Shown here: piece by piece, positions 11,783-24,116 of the stretch | How positions within the stretch are numbered: the stretch's first letter is position 1 | How the letters are laid out: every line of letters begins with the position of its first letter | From: Crotalaria pallida | Lineage: Eukaryota; Streptophyta; Magnoliopsida; Fabales; Fabaceae | Direction of reading: 5' to 3' | Assembly: GCA_037953625.1 (NCBI GenBank) | Contig: CM075651.1 | Location: 133,266,501-133,330,500 of the forward strand | Length of the DNA: 64,000 nt | Notes under the pieces: model-generated | Seen by the model: the letters and a program-made list of their open reading frames with translations, nothing else | Database searches by the model: none | What the model was told of the DNA's origin: nothing | Translations under genes and position numbers: made by a program

Positions 11783-12110
11783 TTGGCAAAACGGGCCTTG
11801 GCCCGCAGGCCCGGCCGGCCGGCCGCAATTTTTTGTGGGCACTGCACAAGTTTTAGCAAAAAAAAAATTTAAATCATGCTTGTCTGCTGTTATTTTTCGT
11901 GGGCGGGCCGCGGGCTTGTATATTTAAAAAAAAAAAAGAAAACCAGCTTAGTGACACACTCGCTCGCACTTTTTTTATTTGTACTAAAAACAAAGAAGGA
12001 AATATTAATTAAATTTTTTTTAAACACGGACCGTCCGCGGGCAGAGCCTGAAAATTAGGCCATAAATAGCATTTTTTGCGGGCTGAGTGCGGGCGCGAAA
12101 CGGATTGAGC
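11783..12110. repeat. GC-rich interspersed repeat, possibly a MITE
   Basis: Contains runs such as GGCCCGGCCGGCCGGCCGC (11808-11826) and CCGCGGGC, in strong contrast to the flanking AT-rich DNA. The left part (CGGGCC...GCCCGCAGGCCCG) and the right part (GCGGGCTGAGTGCGGGCGCG, 12078-12097) are loosely inverted relative to each other, as in a terminal-inverted-repeat element. I could not find a target duplication, so limits and class are uncertain. Confidence 0.4.
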
Positions 12111-12450
12111 TTGACTTTTACTTATATGTAAATATTGTTTGGATTAATTTTTGAATTCAATCCTCTTTAATTAGAGTGGGACAAAGTAAGGACATGTACC
12201 AATAAGAACGAGTTTGGATTAATCCGAGACAAAAAGGAATAACATAAAAAATAAATTTAAAAAATGTTTAGCTCTTTTTTTTTAATTATTGTATCTGTAT
12301 AAAGAAAATTGAGTATGAGTGAAAGTCAAGATATATTCGATCAAAATTATTAATATTTGTTTGTTTAACCTCAAAAAATAATTATTTTGTGATATACTCG
12401 ATTACAAAGATGCACAACAAAAATTAAAGAAGCATACATAATTAATTAAA

Positions 12451-12617
12451 GTTTTTTTAAAACTCAGCCCTTAGGATAAGCACCCCAAATTGGTTAGTAT
12501 TTTTTTGAAAATGATGCATCTAATAAATCAAAGAGTTTATGCTTTTATTTTTTCAAGAAATACTAACCACTTTTGGGTGCTTATCCTCAGTTCTTAGGAT
12601 TGAGGTTAAGAAAACCC
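12451..12617. mobile_element. Small fold-back MITE
   Basis: Two arms of about 60 bp are inverted copies, sharing GGATAAGCACCC and TGGTTAGTATTT. The copies of ATTAAA at 12445-12450 and 12618-12623 may be the target duplication. A related partial copy appears near 14300-14345 (CTTAGGATGTTTATCCTCACC). No coding capacity; the class is unknown. Confidence 0.6.
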
Positions 12618-12623
12618 ATTAAA

Positions 12624-13515
12624 TTGGATTTTGAGGATAAATTAATAAAATTGTTCATTTTTTTTAATAATGTCTGTAACAATAACACATTCAGTCTTAT
12701 GAAGAACTTAAGTCATAATAGAAATAATTGAAAAAACTAATTTGAGCAATTATAATACATTTAATCTCCATTTAACATAAAGTAGCACTAAAAATTAACA
12801 GATAAATGATTATAAAATATATTAGAGTAGCACTCGCTACTTGACATCATAGAAAGATAGTGACCCGAATGTAAAACTCTATCCAAAAACAAAAGTTTTA
12901 GACCAAGACCAACCATAAAAAAACAATTATAGAATTGAAGGAAAAAGAGACAGGTCAAGTAAGTCGACAGTAAACCAAAACTTGTTCTTTTTTTTTTAAA
13001 AAACAGATTTATCCCTTTTTAAACGAGTATGTCTTCTTTTATTATGTTGGACGAGTCAAACCTGACTCAAACCCATCAGATAGGGCTAGTGACAATGGTG
13101 GTGCTCCTATCTAAAACACAATGGTTCTCATGACAATGCAAGAGGGTGGCGGCATGTGACATCATTGTGAGCACAAGTTTGAGCTGATGTGATCATGTCT
13201 AAAGATGCTTAGTATAATCAAGGGAGCAATGAATATAATCACTTAACAGTTAACATTTTTGATTTGGTTTAAGATTATAGTTTTGACTTTTTTTAAAAAA
13301 ATAATCATAATCTAACGTGTTTGTTTGTCAATACAGATTATAATCTTAGATTATATTCTTGAAAAATAATCAAAATCTAAAACAATCTCTTGTAGCAACT
13401 GGAGATTGTTTTTCGTATGATTATTTTTTTTAAACTTATGTAATTTTTCTATTTTACCCTTATCACTTCAACACATTAATAAAATCTAAAAAACTCCCTT
13501 ATAGCAGTTAGAGAT
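12624..13515. other. Intergenic AT-rich DNA
   Basis: No gene is supported. From about 13260 both sides of the following MITE share phrases such as TTACCCTTATCACT and CAACACATTAAT, which suggests that the MITE at 13518 landed in an older repeat spanning roughly 13260-14045. Confidence 0.4.
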
Positions 13516-13517
13516 TA

Positions 13518-13796
13518 CTCCTTCCGTCCCATTATCTTGGTAAAAGTCAAACAAGTAAATGAAAATAAGATAGTATCTATTTAATATAATGCATGATTCA
13601 TTCATTAATTACAAATTGATATTCCACATCATTACAATTAATACATATTGCAATATTGCTTTAAAAAAATCTTTAAATATGTTTTCCTTACTTACTTATC
13701 AATCATTGATACAATATATAATCTTTAAGATTTTTCATTTATTTTTTTACTTTAATATGAGACAAAAAAATCTTTAAGATAATGGGACGGAGGGAG
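13518..13796. mobile_element. Stowaway-type MITE
   Basis: Left end CTCCTTCCGTCCCATTATCT and right end (reverse complement) CTCCCTCCGTCCCATTATCT are near-perfect inverted repeats flanked by TA (13516-13517 and 13797-13798). Length 279 bp, AT-rich, no coding capacity. The termini match the classic Stowaway consensus closely. Confidence 0.93.
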
Positions 13797-14075
13797 TATT
13801 TTTTTAGACTCGTGTAATTTTCTTATTCTACCCTTATCACTCCACCAACACATTAATTACTCCCTTATCACTCTATACCCTACCCTTTTTTGTAATTTAC
13901 TTAGCAAAAATAGCATTTTTTTACATTATCCAAATAAAACATATCAGTCTAAATTCATTTTTCAGAACAGATTATAATTTTAACCTAAATTAGTTTTCAA
14001 AAGTTACAAGTTCATCTTATCAACTATACCAAACATGCACCTTTAGACTCTCATAACAATTCTATTTGTAATAAT

Positions 14076-14153
14076 GAAGTTAAAGCGGGCTTATTCAGCA
14101 TGAGTCCTTGGAAGGCCCCTAGATCTGACGGCATGAATCCTATTTTTTATACC
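14076..14153 (+). pseudogene. Tiny LINE reverse-transcriptase fragment
   Basis: About 26 codons in the plus frame read EVKAGLFSMSPWKAPRSDGM and then NPIFY. This matches the conserved plant L1-type reverse-transcriptase motif in which a glycine-proline-aspartate-glycine turn follows PWKAP; here the first two residues of that turn are changed. No further LINE sequence could be read on either side, so it is an isolated relic. Confidence 0.6.
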
Positions 14154-14159
14154 AAAAAT

Positions 14160-15430
14160 CAGTCATCATTGTCTATATTAAAAGTTGCTATTATTTTCAA
14201 ATTTATAAAAAAAAATAGACTTTTTTTAACCTAAATTTTAAACATCTCAAAGTATATAAATTTTTAAATGCATTTAATATACTTTTATTCATTCAGAAAA
14301 ACTTATTCATCTTAGGATGTTTATCCTCACCAGAAAAGTTTAGGTTAAGAAAATACAAAAAAAATATATTATTGATATTTTAAAGTTATTTTTGTTTAAA
14401 ATTTTATTAACTTCATTTATTTATTATAATTATTACCCTATCGCCTTAAAAATAAAGTAACATTATGAGAGATGTATTTAATGTAGGCTTTGTTCGGTGT
14501 GCCTAACTAGGAGTTTTTAGATTCAGTCAATAAGCTATTAGTTTCGTTCGGTGAACACAAATTAGAATGAGCTTGTAACTTTTAAAAAATGAACTTGTAA
14601 CTTTTGAAAACTAATTTTTAAAAAACTACTTGAAATAATTCATATACCAATTATACCCTCAAAAAAATTTCAAAATTATTTACCCACCATGGTGACAATT
14701 TATTTTTAATTAATTGTTAATTTAATAATTATTAATTATAATTTAAATTTTTTTATAATTAATTAATTAACTCCAAAATTAATAAATAAAAAAAATAATT
14801 TAATTAATTACAATTTAATACTTTTTAATTAATTAATTAACTATTTATTTAATAAATAAAGAATAAATTAAATAATAAAATATAAATAATATAATGTTGC
14901 ATGTCCTTTTCGATCATTTAATAACTTTCAGCTACTTCAATAGCTAGTTTTGTCAAACAACACTATTTCAAACGGTCAGTTAAACAGCTATAAGCTCGCA
15001 GCTACGAGCTCACAGCTCTCGACCAGTTTCACAGCTACAAGTTACAAGCTTACAACCATAAGTTAGTTTTGCCGAAAAAACTCATAAACTTTTTATACTA
15101 CATGCATAATTTAAAGTGTATAATAAGAGGAAAAAAAACTACTTCTAAATAATATGACTTATTGTAAAAGACGAAATGAGTATATACTACATATGAATAA
15201 ACTCTTTTGGATTTTGCTCAAAATTGGATTATTCCTATTGTAATATAATATTATTTCTTTTGGATTTTTGGTTTAACCAAAACTATATTTGAAAAAAAAA
15301 ATAAAATTATTTTATTGGGAACCAATTTTTAAATCATAATGTTAGGGATGATAAGGGAAAGGAGAATGTATTTTTGGCCTAAACCACATTATTGCAAAAT
15401 TTATTTTCTAAAATGATTGATCAACCTACA
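14160..15430. other. Intergenic, contains a diverged AGCT-rich repeat
   Basis: AT-rich without genes. Between about 14485 and 15070 the ends look like a MITE: the left side reads TTTGTTCGGTGTGCCTAACT, and the right side is crowded with short AGCT palindromes (CAGCTATAAGCTCGCAGCTA at 14984-15003 and following). I could not place target duplications. Confidence 0.4.
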
Positions 15431-15440
15431 AAATTAACTT

Positions 15441-15550
15441 ACAAATAAGCCTATATTATAAAGGAAGTGACAGTGACATGTGTCACTTGCTTATTATTGA
15501 TTGGTTAACATATGACATATGTCACTTTCTTATAATATAGGCTTATTTAT
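15441..15550. repeat. Short fold-back repeat
   Basis: A hairpin-forming inverted repeat: ATAAGCCTATATTATAAAGG on the left is mirrored by TTATAATATAGGCTTAT on the right, with further inner palindromes TGACATGTGTCA and TGACATATGTCA. The stem is about 40 bp with a short loop. It could be a complete MITE or the terminus of a larger element. Confidence 0.6.
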
Positions 15551-15578
15551 AGGTTGATTTTGTTAGGTTTATTTATTA

Positions 15579-15615
15579 CTAGCTCTCACCGCGTGCAATG
15601 CACGGGTTATTGATA
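15579..15615. repeat. Helitron-like terminal signature
   Basis: The segment CACCGCGTGCAATGCACGGG (15588-15607) contains a GTGCAATGCAC hairpin preceded by CTAG, resembling the ends of many plant Helitrons. A similar GTGCGATGCAC occurs near 60695. Without the opposite end I cannot define an element. Confidence 0.3.
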
Positions 15616-17863
15616 ATTTAATTTTTAATATTAAATATTTTAAAGTAAAGATTGTTTTTATTTTAAAGTAAAGATTATTATTACACAACAATAAAAAAAA
15701 ATTATACAAAAAGACAGAGACTTAAATCAAACACTACACTTAAATTCATAAAAAAAACACCACAGTTAAAAAAAATTAATTTAAATAAGTTTGTCGAGAA
15801 ATATTGTACTTTCTTGTATAAATAAAAAGTCACACTTTTTATCTGACATCTCCTTTATTTATTTAATAGATAAATTAACATTTTTATATGATTATCAACT
15901 TTATTTTAAAGAATCAAAAGTAAATCATATTTAAATATTTTCATCTTTTTTGTTTGGTGGTATTATAACTAAATTTAAGGATAAATTAGAATATTCCGTA
16001 TTTCATAGGACATAAAGACGACATTGAACTTGTTATTCTTGACTGTCTTGATTAATTAACACATTGCATTTTATAAGGAATATAATGACTGCTCTTTTTT
16101 TATATTTTTAATATTATATTTGTTTATGTATAGATGAGTATTAAATTAATGTATTTCTTATTTAGTTGGTCGATGAAGTAACACTTTTTATATATCATTA
16201 TTACGTTTATTATGATATTATGATTAATTGAAGTGGAATCAAAATTAAATTTTTTTAATATTTTTTTGTTTGATGGTATTATGAGTATATTTAAGGATAA
16301 ATCAAAATATGTCCTATTTCATGGGACATGATAATTTAGTATTTTTTGAATATAAATTATCATCTTTTTAATATGATTATCACATTTGTTATTATTATTA
16401 TTATTCATATTTAAATATTTTGATATTTTTCATCGTTTATCTTATCTCAAATTAATCATAAGATTTGATCCTAAAAAAATATTTTTCCTAATTGTTCTAA
16501 TCATCTTGAATTTTTTTTTTCAATTTTTGAAATGTATGTACCTTTGTTTTTAATCTGTTTCAGTTTTTTGTAGATATTATAACAACTAAAGTATTTATCC
16601 ATTGCAAACTTTTTACAAAATGATCATCATTATATTTAATCATATATCCATATTATTTGTAATGTTTGAAAAAAAATTCTATACTTTATTAGTATTTAAT
16701 TTGTTTTACTTTTTTTAAAAAAATTGGAATATTCTCAATTTCGATATTGCAATACTAATATAATCACCGATATTAAATATTAAATTTTTAATATACTGAT
16801 ATATTCTCAATTTGGAATATTTTGTTACACTGATATTGCAATGAACATTATTCCAATTCATGAACAACAGAGTAAACTATTTCACTGATTCCATGAAAAT
16901 CACAGTTAATTGAAAAAGGAAAAAAAAGAACATAATATTAACTTTCTGAAACACAAACCTGTTTTGTAAACACACAACAAAAAAAAAATCAAATATAAAA
17001 TAAGGAATATATAATTAGGAATATAAAATGCGAAATAATAAAATTAGAGAATTCTTGGAAGCAGAGAGAATTCTTGGAAGGAGAGAGATATGAAGATGAG
17101 ACAATGGTAAAGAATGATGGTAAAATCATGTTATATATAGTGATTTTTTTAAATATTTTTTTTAGGATAATGATTACTTCTTTTTTCAACAAACCGAGGA
17201 TAATGATTTCACATACAGATAATGCTCAAGCATCATCTCTTTGTGTTTAACAAAATGAGGATAATGATTCAACATACTCCACATATAGATAATTTATTTA
17301 ATTTTAAATATTAATTTTGAACAGATAATTTATTTATTTTAAATTATAATTTTGATTAAAGACGATATTATCTACCTACAAATGCTCTTGTGCGAGTATT
17401 CCTTAAGCGAACAAACGTGGTACCTGAAAATTTGTCCCACAAACGTGGTGCTTCGAAAAGAGATGTTTTTATATAAGTATAGTAGATAACTAATTTAATT
17501 TATCCTTAATTATACAAATTCCTCGCAAATCTTTTGATAAATATTCGCGAGCTTTATTTTTTTTTATTTCATTTAAAACCATTCACGTATCTCCAAATAC
17601 AAATTTATGCTAACAAAAAAATTCATCGATTGTGTGGAATTTGTGTTGATTATTTAGTGATGTTAAGAGTTTTTCATCCCTTACACACGTGTGCATGGAA
17701 AAACTCAGGTCGGTAAAAGCAAAAAAAATCCAATTCAATGTATTTACATTTTGAAATGGATTAATTTTTTATTTTTAACTGAGAAACACCTTTGGCAAAT
17801 GACTACTAAAGTCCTATGTCGCTAGTTTAAATTAAAATCAAATCGAATCTAACTAAATTATAT
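15616..17863. other. AT-rich intergenic DNA with an imperfect internal duplication
   Basis: No credible gene. Segments near 15945-16015 and 16255-16330 are diverged direct copies sharing GGTATTAT, TTAAGGATAAAT and CATGGGACAT-like phrases about 310 bp apart, so part of this block arose by duplication. The short open frames here are compositional artefacts of very AT-rich sequence. Confidence 0.4.
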
Positions 17864-17868
17864 ATAAT

Positions 17869-18362
17869 TGAAGTGTTCTAGATCAGAGCCGTCACTAAGG
17901 TCAAGGGAAGACCTTAATGGAGTAGCTCAATCTAGGGTTTATGAGTGATTCTTTGAGTTCTCACAGGTATCAGTAGGATTACTTGGGTTGCCCTAATCAC
18001 AAAATGTGTGCAGTGTGAACTTAGGGTTAGAAGACGTACCTGAGCCCCATGTAGCACTGTACTACTTATAGGGGTGGCTGGAAGCCCTAATGGGCCAGCT
18101 AAGCTTAGGCCCAACGGGACCAGCCTATTACGAGCCGCAAGAGGATAAGGCTGGATGAGCTGGTCAGTCGTTATCCTGTCCTTGTCGGCTTGAATGCGCA
18201 GTGTGGGCCGAGGTGGAGGGACGAGCTCAACCCATACTGGTTGTTCTTGTTTATCCGAGAGACGTCGATCTCGGCCTGTTAGCAGTGGCGGGGGAGCAAC
18301 ACGATCTCGGTCAGATAGGGTTTGCTGCCCTGTGATCTCGGCCAGAGGTCTAGTCCACCACA
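17869..18362 (-). mobile_element. Solo LTR of a Tat-lineage gypsy family
   Basis: Begins TGAAGTGTTCTAGATC, ends TAGTCCACCACA and is flanked by a perfect 5 bp duplication ATAAT (17864-17868 and 18363-18367). It resembles the LTRs of the gypsy element at 33919-46033 in start, end, length (494 against about 505 bp) and internal phrases (CCTAATCAC, ACGTACCTGAGCCCC, TTATAGGGGTGGC), but is clearly diverged. No internal retroviral sequence follows, so it is a solo LTR left by recombination. Orientation is inferred by analogy with that element. The open frames through it are not genes. Confidence 0.87.
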
Positions 18363-18369
18363 ATAATAA

Positions 18370-19727
18370 ACCTTAATTTGTACTCAACCAAAATGGATTA
18401 TCAACAAAGAGTTGGTCTCCTGACGTAAAGTCTCACTAAATCTTCAAGTACCATAAATCCAAATGATCAAAATGTTTGATTTTGAGAAGCGACTCTTGCC
18501 GAGATGGGAGAAGAAACCACACATTCTGAAAGAGATGAATTTTTTATCAATGATAAAGACAAAATGTATAGGAGAGAGGAACCCAACTATATAAATAGTG
18601 TATATATTTTCTAAAAAAAAAAAATAGTGTATATATTTATGAAATTTTTTAAAGAAACAAATATTTTATAAAACATTTCACGCATAAGAAGTTTTTATTA
18701 CACCATGATTAAAGGTGTAGTAAACACATCCTAAAATGTAGCTAAACCAATAATAAGGTTGTATATTTAACCACGACGGTTGAATAGTTAGCTACGATTT
18801 AAATATCGCACAATTTGTCTCCTCCTTCTCCAAAAAACTTTGCTTATATGAAAAATTGCTAACGCCATAAATGCACACATCTATACGGAGGCAAGGAGTG
18901 CAGGTCTTACCTGGATGCAATGACTCGGGAGTGCAAACACATAGCTTCAGGTTTTGAGAAGGTTGTCTTAAGCTACAGGTCCAGAAGTTTAAACATGAAA
19001 GCTGGTACTCTTGCTAAATATAATCCACTTTTATTGAGCTTGATATATAGGGTGTGATTGGACTGAAGTAAAAATTCAATGATAAGCCAAAATCGATAAT
19101 CACGTAGATACATAAATTATAGCATGTTTTATTAAGTTCTATATAATAAAAGGGTTTGTATGCAATACTCACCAAAAGTGGATGAGTATGTATACTAACT
19201 GCATAATCTATATATGGTTGTGGTGCATTATGGATAATGGAGGGTGATGATTAAAACCGGTTACCTAGAATTAGATTACTTCCAAATAGCATAGGAGTAT
19301 CAAAGATGTGTCCCTCCACTTTCCTTAAATTTTTTTTCCCATTTTCGGTGGCTTTTAAAATAATTTTTTTTAAACTAGCATAGCACGTCTTTGTGTTAAT
19401 TTTTTTTGTTAAAATAAATTTTTTCTAAACTAGCATAGTTTTTGTGTTAATTTTATTTCTGTTAAAAATAAATTAAAAATTAGGAAAAATAAATGAAAAT
19501 AATATTAAAAATAAATGAATCCGTCCCATAATTCAAGTCTTTTTAGCTTTTTTATTTGTCCCATAATATATGTTCTTTTAGAAACTCAATACTCATTTAT
19601 AATTCTTTTTCAAGCATACATTATTTATTATATCATCATTTTCGTCACTCATCTCTCAACCTCTGTCTCTTTTTTTTTTTATATATTCTCTCCACCTCTC
19701 TTTAATATAATCTACATACATTTATTA
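18370..19727. other. Intergenic, with one possible RNase-H-like relic
   Basis: Mostly AT-rich. At about 18897-19025 the plus strand can be read as a plant non-LTR RNase-H-like tail (YLDAMTRECKHIA, then RSRSLNMKAGTLAKYN). It is short and isolated, so this is a weak call. Segment 18700-18830 shares GAATAGTTAGCTACGATTTA with 33500-33530, indicating a dispersed repeat. Confidence 0.35.
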
Positions 19728-20076
19728 CTCACTCCGTTTCACAATATTTGGCCTTTTATCATTTTTTAATTGTTTCACAATGTTTGAACTTTTACATTTT
19801 CAATACACAAACATGTTTTTTTTTCAATATTAACCTTTCATTCAATCATTTCTCTTACTCCTCATTAATTCTACTTTTATCATCTCTCTCATCTCTAAAT
19901 CACTATACTTTAATTAATGAACACACTTACTAATAAAAATTAAATATTATTACAATTTTCAATAAGAATTAAATAGGGGCATTTTAGACAAACTATACAT
20001 AATACTTACAATAATTAACACTTTCTTAATCTTTGTGCTCAGACCTAAAAGGCCAAATATTGTGAAACGGCGGGAG
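19728..20076. mobile_element. Stowaway-type MITE
   Basis: Left end CTCACTCCGTTTCACAATAT and right end (reverse complement) CTCCCGCCGTTTCACAATAT form inverted repeats, flanked by TA (19726-19727 and 20077-20078). Length 349 bp, AT-rich. A partial copy of a related left end (ATCCGTCCCATAATTCAAG) lies just upstream at about 19518. Confidence 0.88.
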
Positions 20077-20506
20077 TATTACATATTTCGACGCATAATC
20101 TTTTAAGGCTTATTAAACATTTTAATCCCTCAAGTATTTTAGTCCTTGAAATATTTTTTATGAGACATTTAAGTCCCTTTGTCCACTATGTCAACTGCCT
20201 CAACTGCGGATTTAAGTGCCCCATCAAAAAAACTTGAGAGACTAAAAATAAATTTTCACATTTTGAGAAACTCAAGTGTCACATCCAAAAAACATGAAGG
20301 ACCAAAGTGACACTTCACTAAATTTTTAATATTTTAGAATCTAGTAATAAATATAAAATAATAAATGTTTGTGTAAATATTTTTAAATAAAATAAAAAAG
20401 AACAAAAATGGTTACAAAATAAACAGTAACAGGGACGGAAAAAAAATAAAAATGCAACAGTGATGTGTGACGGTAAAAAATAAAAGAATTTCTTTTTTAG
20501 TTTGTA

Positions 20507-20806
20507 GTCCCTCCTCCGGCTTGAAATATAAGAAAAAAACATACTTCGAGAAAAAAAATATTTCCTTTGGTTTAAAATATAAGCAAAACTAACCAAGTTT
20601 CTTAAATTTTATTTCATTCCTAATGCAACTTTCCTAAAACATTCCTCGAAAATTGTTATTTTATTTAATTTTTATTTTAATCTCAATGCAACTTTCCTAA
20701 AATACCTATATTCATTTATAAATTTTAGAAAATTAAATACAATCAACTAACCTCCTTAATAAGTGTAGAATTAGTTAAAATTGCTTATAATTTGAGCCGG
20801 AGAGAG
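20507..20806. mobile_element. Stowaway-like MITE, left end slightly ragged
   Basis: CTCCTCCGGCTTGAAATATA at the left (20511 onwards) is mirrored by CTCTCTCCGGCTCAAATTAT in reverse complement from 20806; TA flanks both sides (20505-20506 and 20807-20808). Three extra bases at the left end leave the exact border uncertain. Directly to the right, another terminus-like segment (TTCCTTCTGGTCCTATTTAT) suggests a second, truncated element. Confidence 0.7.
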
Positions 20807-20808
20807 TA

Positions 20809-22440
20809 TTCCTTCTGGTCCTATTTATAAGACCATTTTAAGGTTTTTTTTGTCCTATTTATAAGACCCATTTTCAATTTTCAATAGCATTAAATTACTT
20901 CTTTCCACAAACACACATATTAAGTCAACACTTTTTAGAGTTCCAATAGTAATTATAGTGGTAATTTTGAAAAAGTATATCAAATTTTCACTTTCCTTCG
21001 TGGGAGTGAAAAACCTGAAAAGGGTAGGAAGTAATTTTTTTTTTAATGTGTAATATTTTTTTTTAGTTTTACGAAAAGCAAAAAAGGTAGTTCCAAAAAA
21101 AAATAAAAATTGAAGAAGAAGAAGGTAGTGAAGTTGTTGCATATGAGAGCACAGCAGAAGATATGTATCGTGGACAGTTAATTTGCATATAAGAAGAAGG
21201 TAATAAGCACGAAGGAAAAAAATTAAAAGCAAAAAACGGTGAATTTGGAGCAAACTGGTAACAGTGGGTGACAATAGTTAGTATAGAAACTCACCCACTA
21301 TTGATGAGTATAGAAAATGGACCCATAATAAAATAATAATTTTCATAATTAATAATTCAAAAATATATTCTCAAATAATTGATTGATGCATATTCTCGTA
21401 AAATAATCCAACATGGCCACTGCAAGTGTTAACTATAATGACTCTTCGTTGAATTAATAATAAGGGTCTTGTTAATCAATGTCATAAAGGTATTGTTTAA
21501 GAAATATACTAAGGAAAAATTTGCATTGAAAATTTAAATTTACTAATTCTCGATATTTTAAATTTAACATTTTCAAGATGAAAATACCTCATTTGATTTT
21601 TTAACCAATACCTTAATAGCATTCTTTAATATTTTTCTAATAATAAAGCATGATGACCGGTTTTTTTTTTGTTAGAAATAAAAAATCGTAGCTAAACCCT
21701 AACTAAAGGTGTGGCTAATATACCCCACATATAAAGTAAAATATTTGGAAGGAGGGGTTTCGACACCTACTACAACCCTCTACTCATACCTTTTCAGATA
21801 CTCTTGATTAAAAAAATTAAAAAAATTTATTAAAAAAATCAAAACTAATTTTAATCAATTTTTTTAATGATATCCTAAATTAAGACATTCATCAATAGGA
21901 ATATGATGATTAATTTCATCACATAATTTTAAATGTTTTTATTGGATAAAATTGTTGATCGAACAATTTAAAAATACTATGTTAACTAATTTAAGAATCA
22001 AATCCTTAATTTTGGTAAAATTTGGATCCAACCTTTTTCACTAAATAAATCAATAAGAAAAAGAAGTTACACTACTTCTTTAACATTGAAATTGCGATCA
22101 TTTATAAATCAAATCAAGTTGCATTACTAAGAAAGGAAAAGAATATATTAGAAAATAAAAATGAAATGTTAAATAACTATTTTCTTTCCTTTAATTTTTC
22201 AAAAATTTTAATTATTTAATATATATATATATGTATTGTAATTTACTTTCAAAAAAAGAATATCTTGTAGGTTAGAAAAAATTTATTAAAAAGTAGCTTT
22301 TTTTTTATAAAAGAAAAGAAAATACACATTAAAAATAAGTAAAGAAATTAAAGTTAAGAAAAATAAGTAAATAATTAATAACTAACCTGACACAATTGAA
22401 TTTGAAGGGAACGTAGTAACCGTTGGATTTGGAAGTCATA
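20809..22440. other. Intergenic AT-rich DNA
   Basis: Begins with a partial MITE-like end in which TCCTATTTATAAGACC appears twice (20819 and 20853). The minus-strand open frame across 20855-21274 is low-complexity and not supported as a gene. A short stretch near 21700-21755 resembles the dispersed repeat seen at 33550-33600 (GTGTGG...CCCACA). Confidence 0.35.
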
Positions 22441-22499
22441 GAGAAGTTGTTAGAGATATGGCGCGAAACGCACAAATAGTAGCTCACAGAATGGAATCC

Positions 22500-22719
22500 G
22501 AAATTCCCGAAATTGTTTCAACTCGATTCTCTCACAATAAACCCTAATTTCCTCTTTCTCTTCTCTTTTGACCCCCAATTTCTTCTCCCTTCTCCACCAG
22601 AATTTTATTCAAATCCATTCTTCAACCAATTTCTGTTCTTAATTTCAATCTTCAAACCTCAATAAATTATCTCTACATTCAATTCCCCCTTTTTTCCCCA
22701 CACTCATGCGATTTTTCAG
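22500..22719 (+). other. Probable 5' UTR exon of the serine/cysteine-rich protein gene
   Basis: CT-rich leader-like sequence (AAACCCTAATTTCCTCTTTC, CTTCTCCCTTCTCCACC) ends at TTTTTCAG followed by GTGCCA, a usable donor at 22720. The next acceptor, CTTATGCAG at 24071-24079, opens the exon containing the start codon. A short upstream reading frame beginning at ATGCGATTTTTC would read through the junction and stop just before the main ATG, which could act as an upstream open frame. The transcription start is not defined. Confidence 0.5.
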
Positions 22720-23463
22720 GTGCCATTTCTAATCCAAACATTTTATCTCAATTCTATTCTTTTCTTCTTTCTTCTGAATTGTGGGGTTGCTATGGTTTTT
22801 TCATTTTTGGTATAAAGTTTTGTTTTTTTTTTTTGTTGACTCCTTTTTTAGCATTTTTAATTATTTATGTTATTTTATTTTTTATTTTTTTTAGCTTTGA
22901 ATTGTGTTAAACGGGTTTATGATTGAGCCATGCCGCTTCTGGCTATTGAAATTTAAGCGGCATGAATTTGAATAAATTTCATGATGGGCATTAGCAATGT
23001 ATGAGATAAGGTAAAAAATAATGGGATAACAATAAAATTTGATGCCATTTTATGTTCTTGTATTATTGTTATGTATGTCACCAATGGAATGATGAGATAA
23101 AGGATTTGGCTTTGAAACTCTGGAATATGCATCAAATTTTCAATTTTCTGTTTTTGTATGTGATGATTAATCCAGGGGGTGGGGATGGGCTTCCATCATG
23201 GTAAAAAATGTCTTATAGGCTTATAGCATATAGATGTAAAGGGAAATGTTTAGCATTAGGTGCAGAGTTGTGTTGTTCTTTTTTGCAGGTTTGAGGTACT
23301 ATGTCATTCCAGATTTTCAAAGACTTTTTTTTTATTTTATTTTATATTTAATGTAGAATTTATTTGTCCTTCATTGATTTTTTACTAAAGAGCCTATATT
23401 ATATAACAATCCTGAAATGCTTTTCCTTTCCTCTCTTTGCATAATTTTTTTCTTAATAATTTA

Positions 23464-24020
23464 GGTTTAATTATATTTTTGGTCATTTATATTATTTTTA
23501 AGATGCAATTTGGTCCTTAATTTTTTATTTTTTAATTTTATTTTGTTAATTAATTTTTTTTAAATTCAATTTGGTCCTCCTATCATAGTGTTAGTTTTAC
23601 CTAAATATTCACACCATTATCGGAAAATGAAAAATGTATCTAGAATTTGGAAAATTTCCACGCCACCACTCAATGAAGGCTAGGAATAGCGGTGCTGCTA
23701 CTCCAATGACGGAGCAATTTGGCACGCGGTATGATTGATCGATATGGATAGAGATGACAATGTCATAGAGATATGAACGGAGATGGCAATAGGAGCTGTA
23801 TCGAGATTGGACCGCAGGAATATATGTTTGGTTGTATCGATGGAACGGTAATAGGTGTGAATATTTTGGATGAAACTAACACCCTTAAATACATAAGGAC
23901 CAAATTGATTTTAAAAAAAAAATAAAGGACCAAAATAAGTCCAAAAAAAAAAAAACAAGAAGATTAAGAACCAAAGTGAATCTTGAAAATAAGATAAAGG
24001 ACCAAAAATGTAATTTAGCC
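23464..24020. mobile_element. Mutator-like element inside the leader intron
   Basis: A perfect 9 bp duplication AATAATTTA (23455-23463 and 24021-24029) encloses inverted ends starting GGTTTAATTATATTTTTGGTC on the left and GGCTAAATTACATTTTTGGTC on the right. The arms repeat TTTGGTCCTTA-like phrases. The centre (about 23640-23850) is less AT-rich and is not recognised. It sits 59 bp upstream of the splice acceptor at 24079, so it would lie in an intron of the neighbouring gene. Confidence 0.88.
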
Positions 24021-24116
24021 AATAATTTATGAACATGGAAATTTACATTTCATTTCTAAGCATTTTGAAACTTATGCAGGGTTATGAAAGGGAAAGGAAG
24101 CAGCACATGTTCATAA

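Noticed and set aside
17932..18376. Open frames of 143 and 60 codons on both strands
   Set aside because: They lie entirely inside a solo LTR with a perfect target duplication and show no domain.
20855..21274. 139-codon minus-strand open frame
   Set aside because: Composition is dominated by Leu, Phe and Lys from AT-rich DNA; no domain or splice context.
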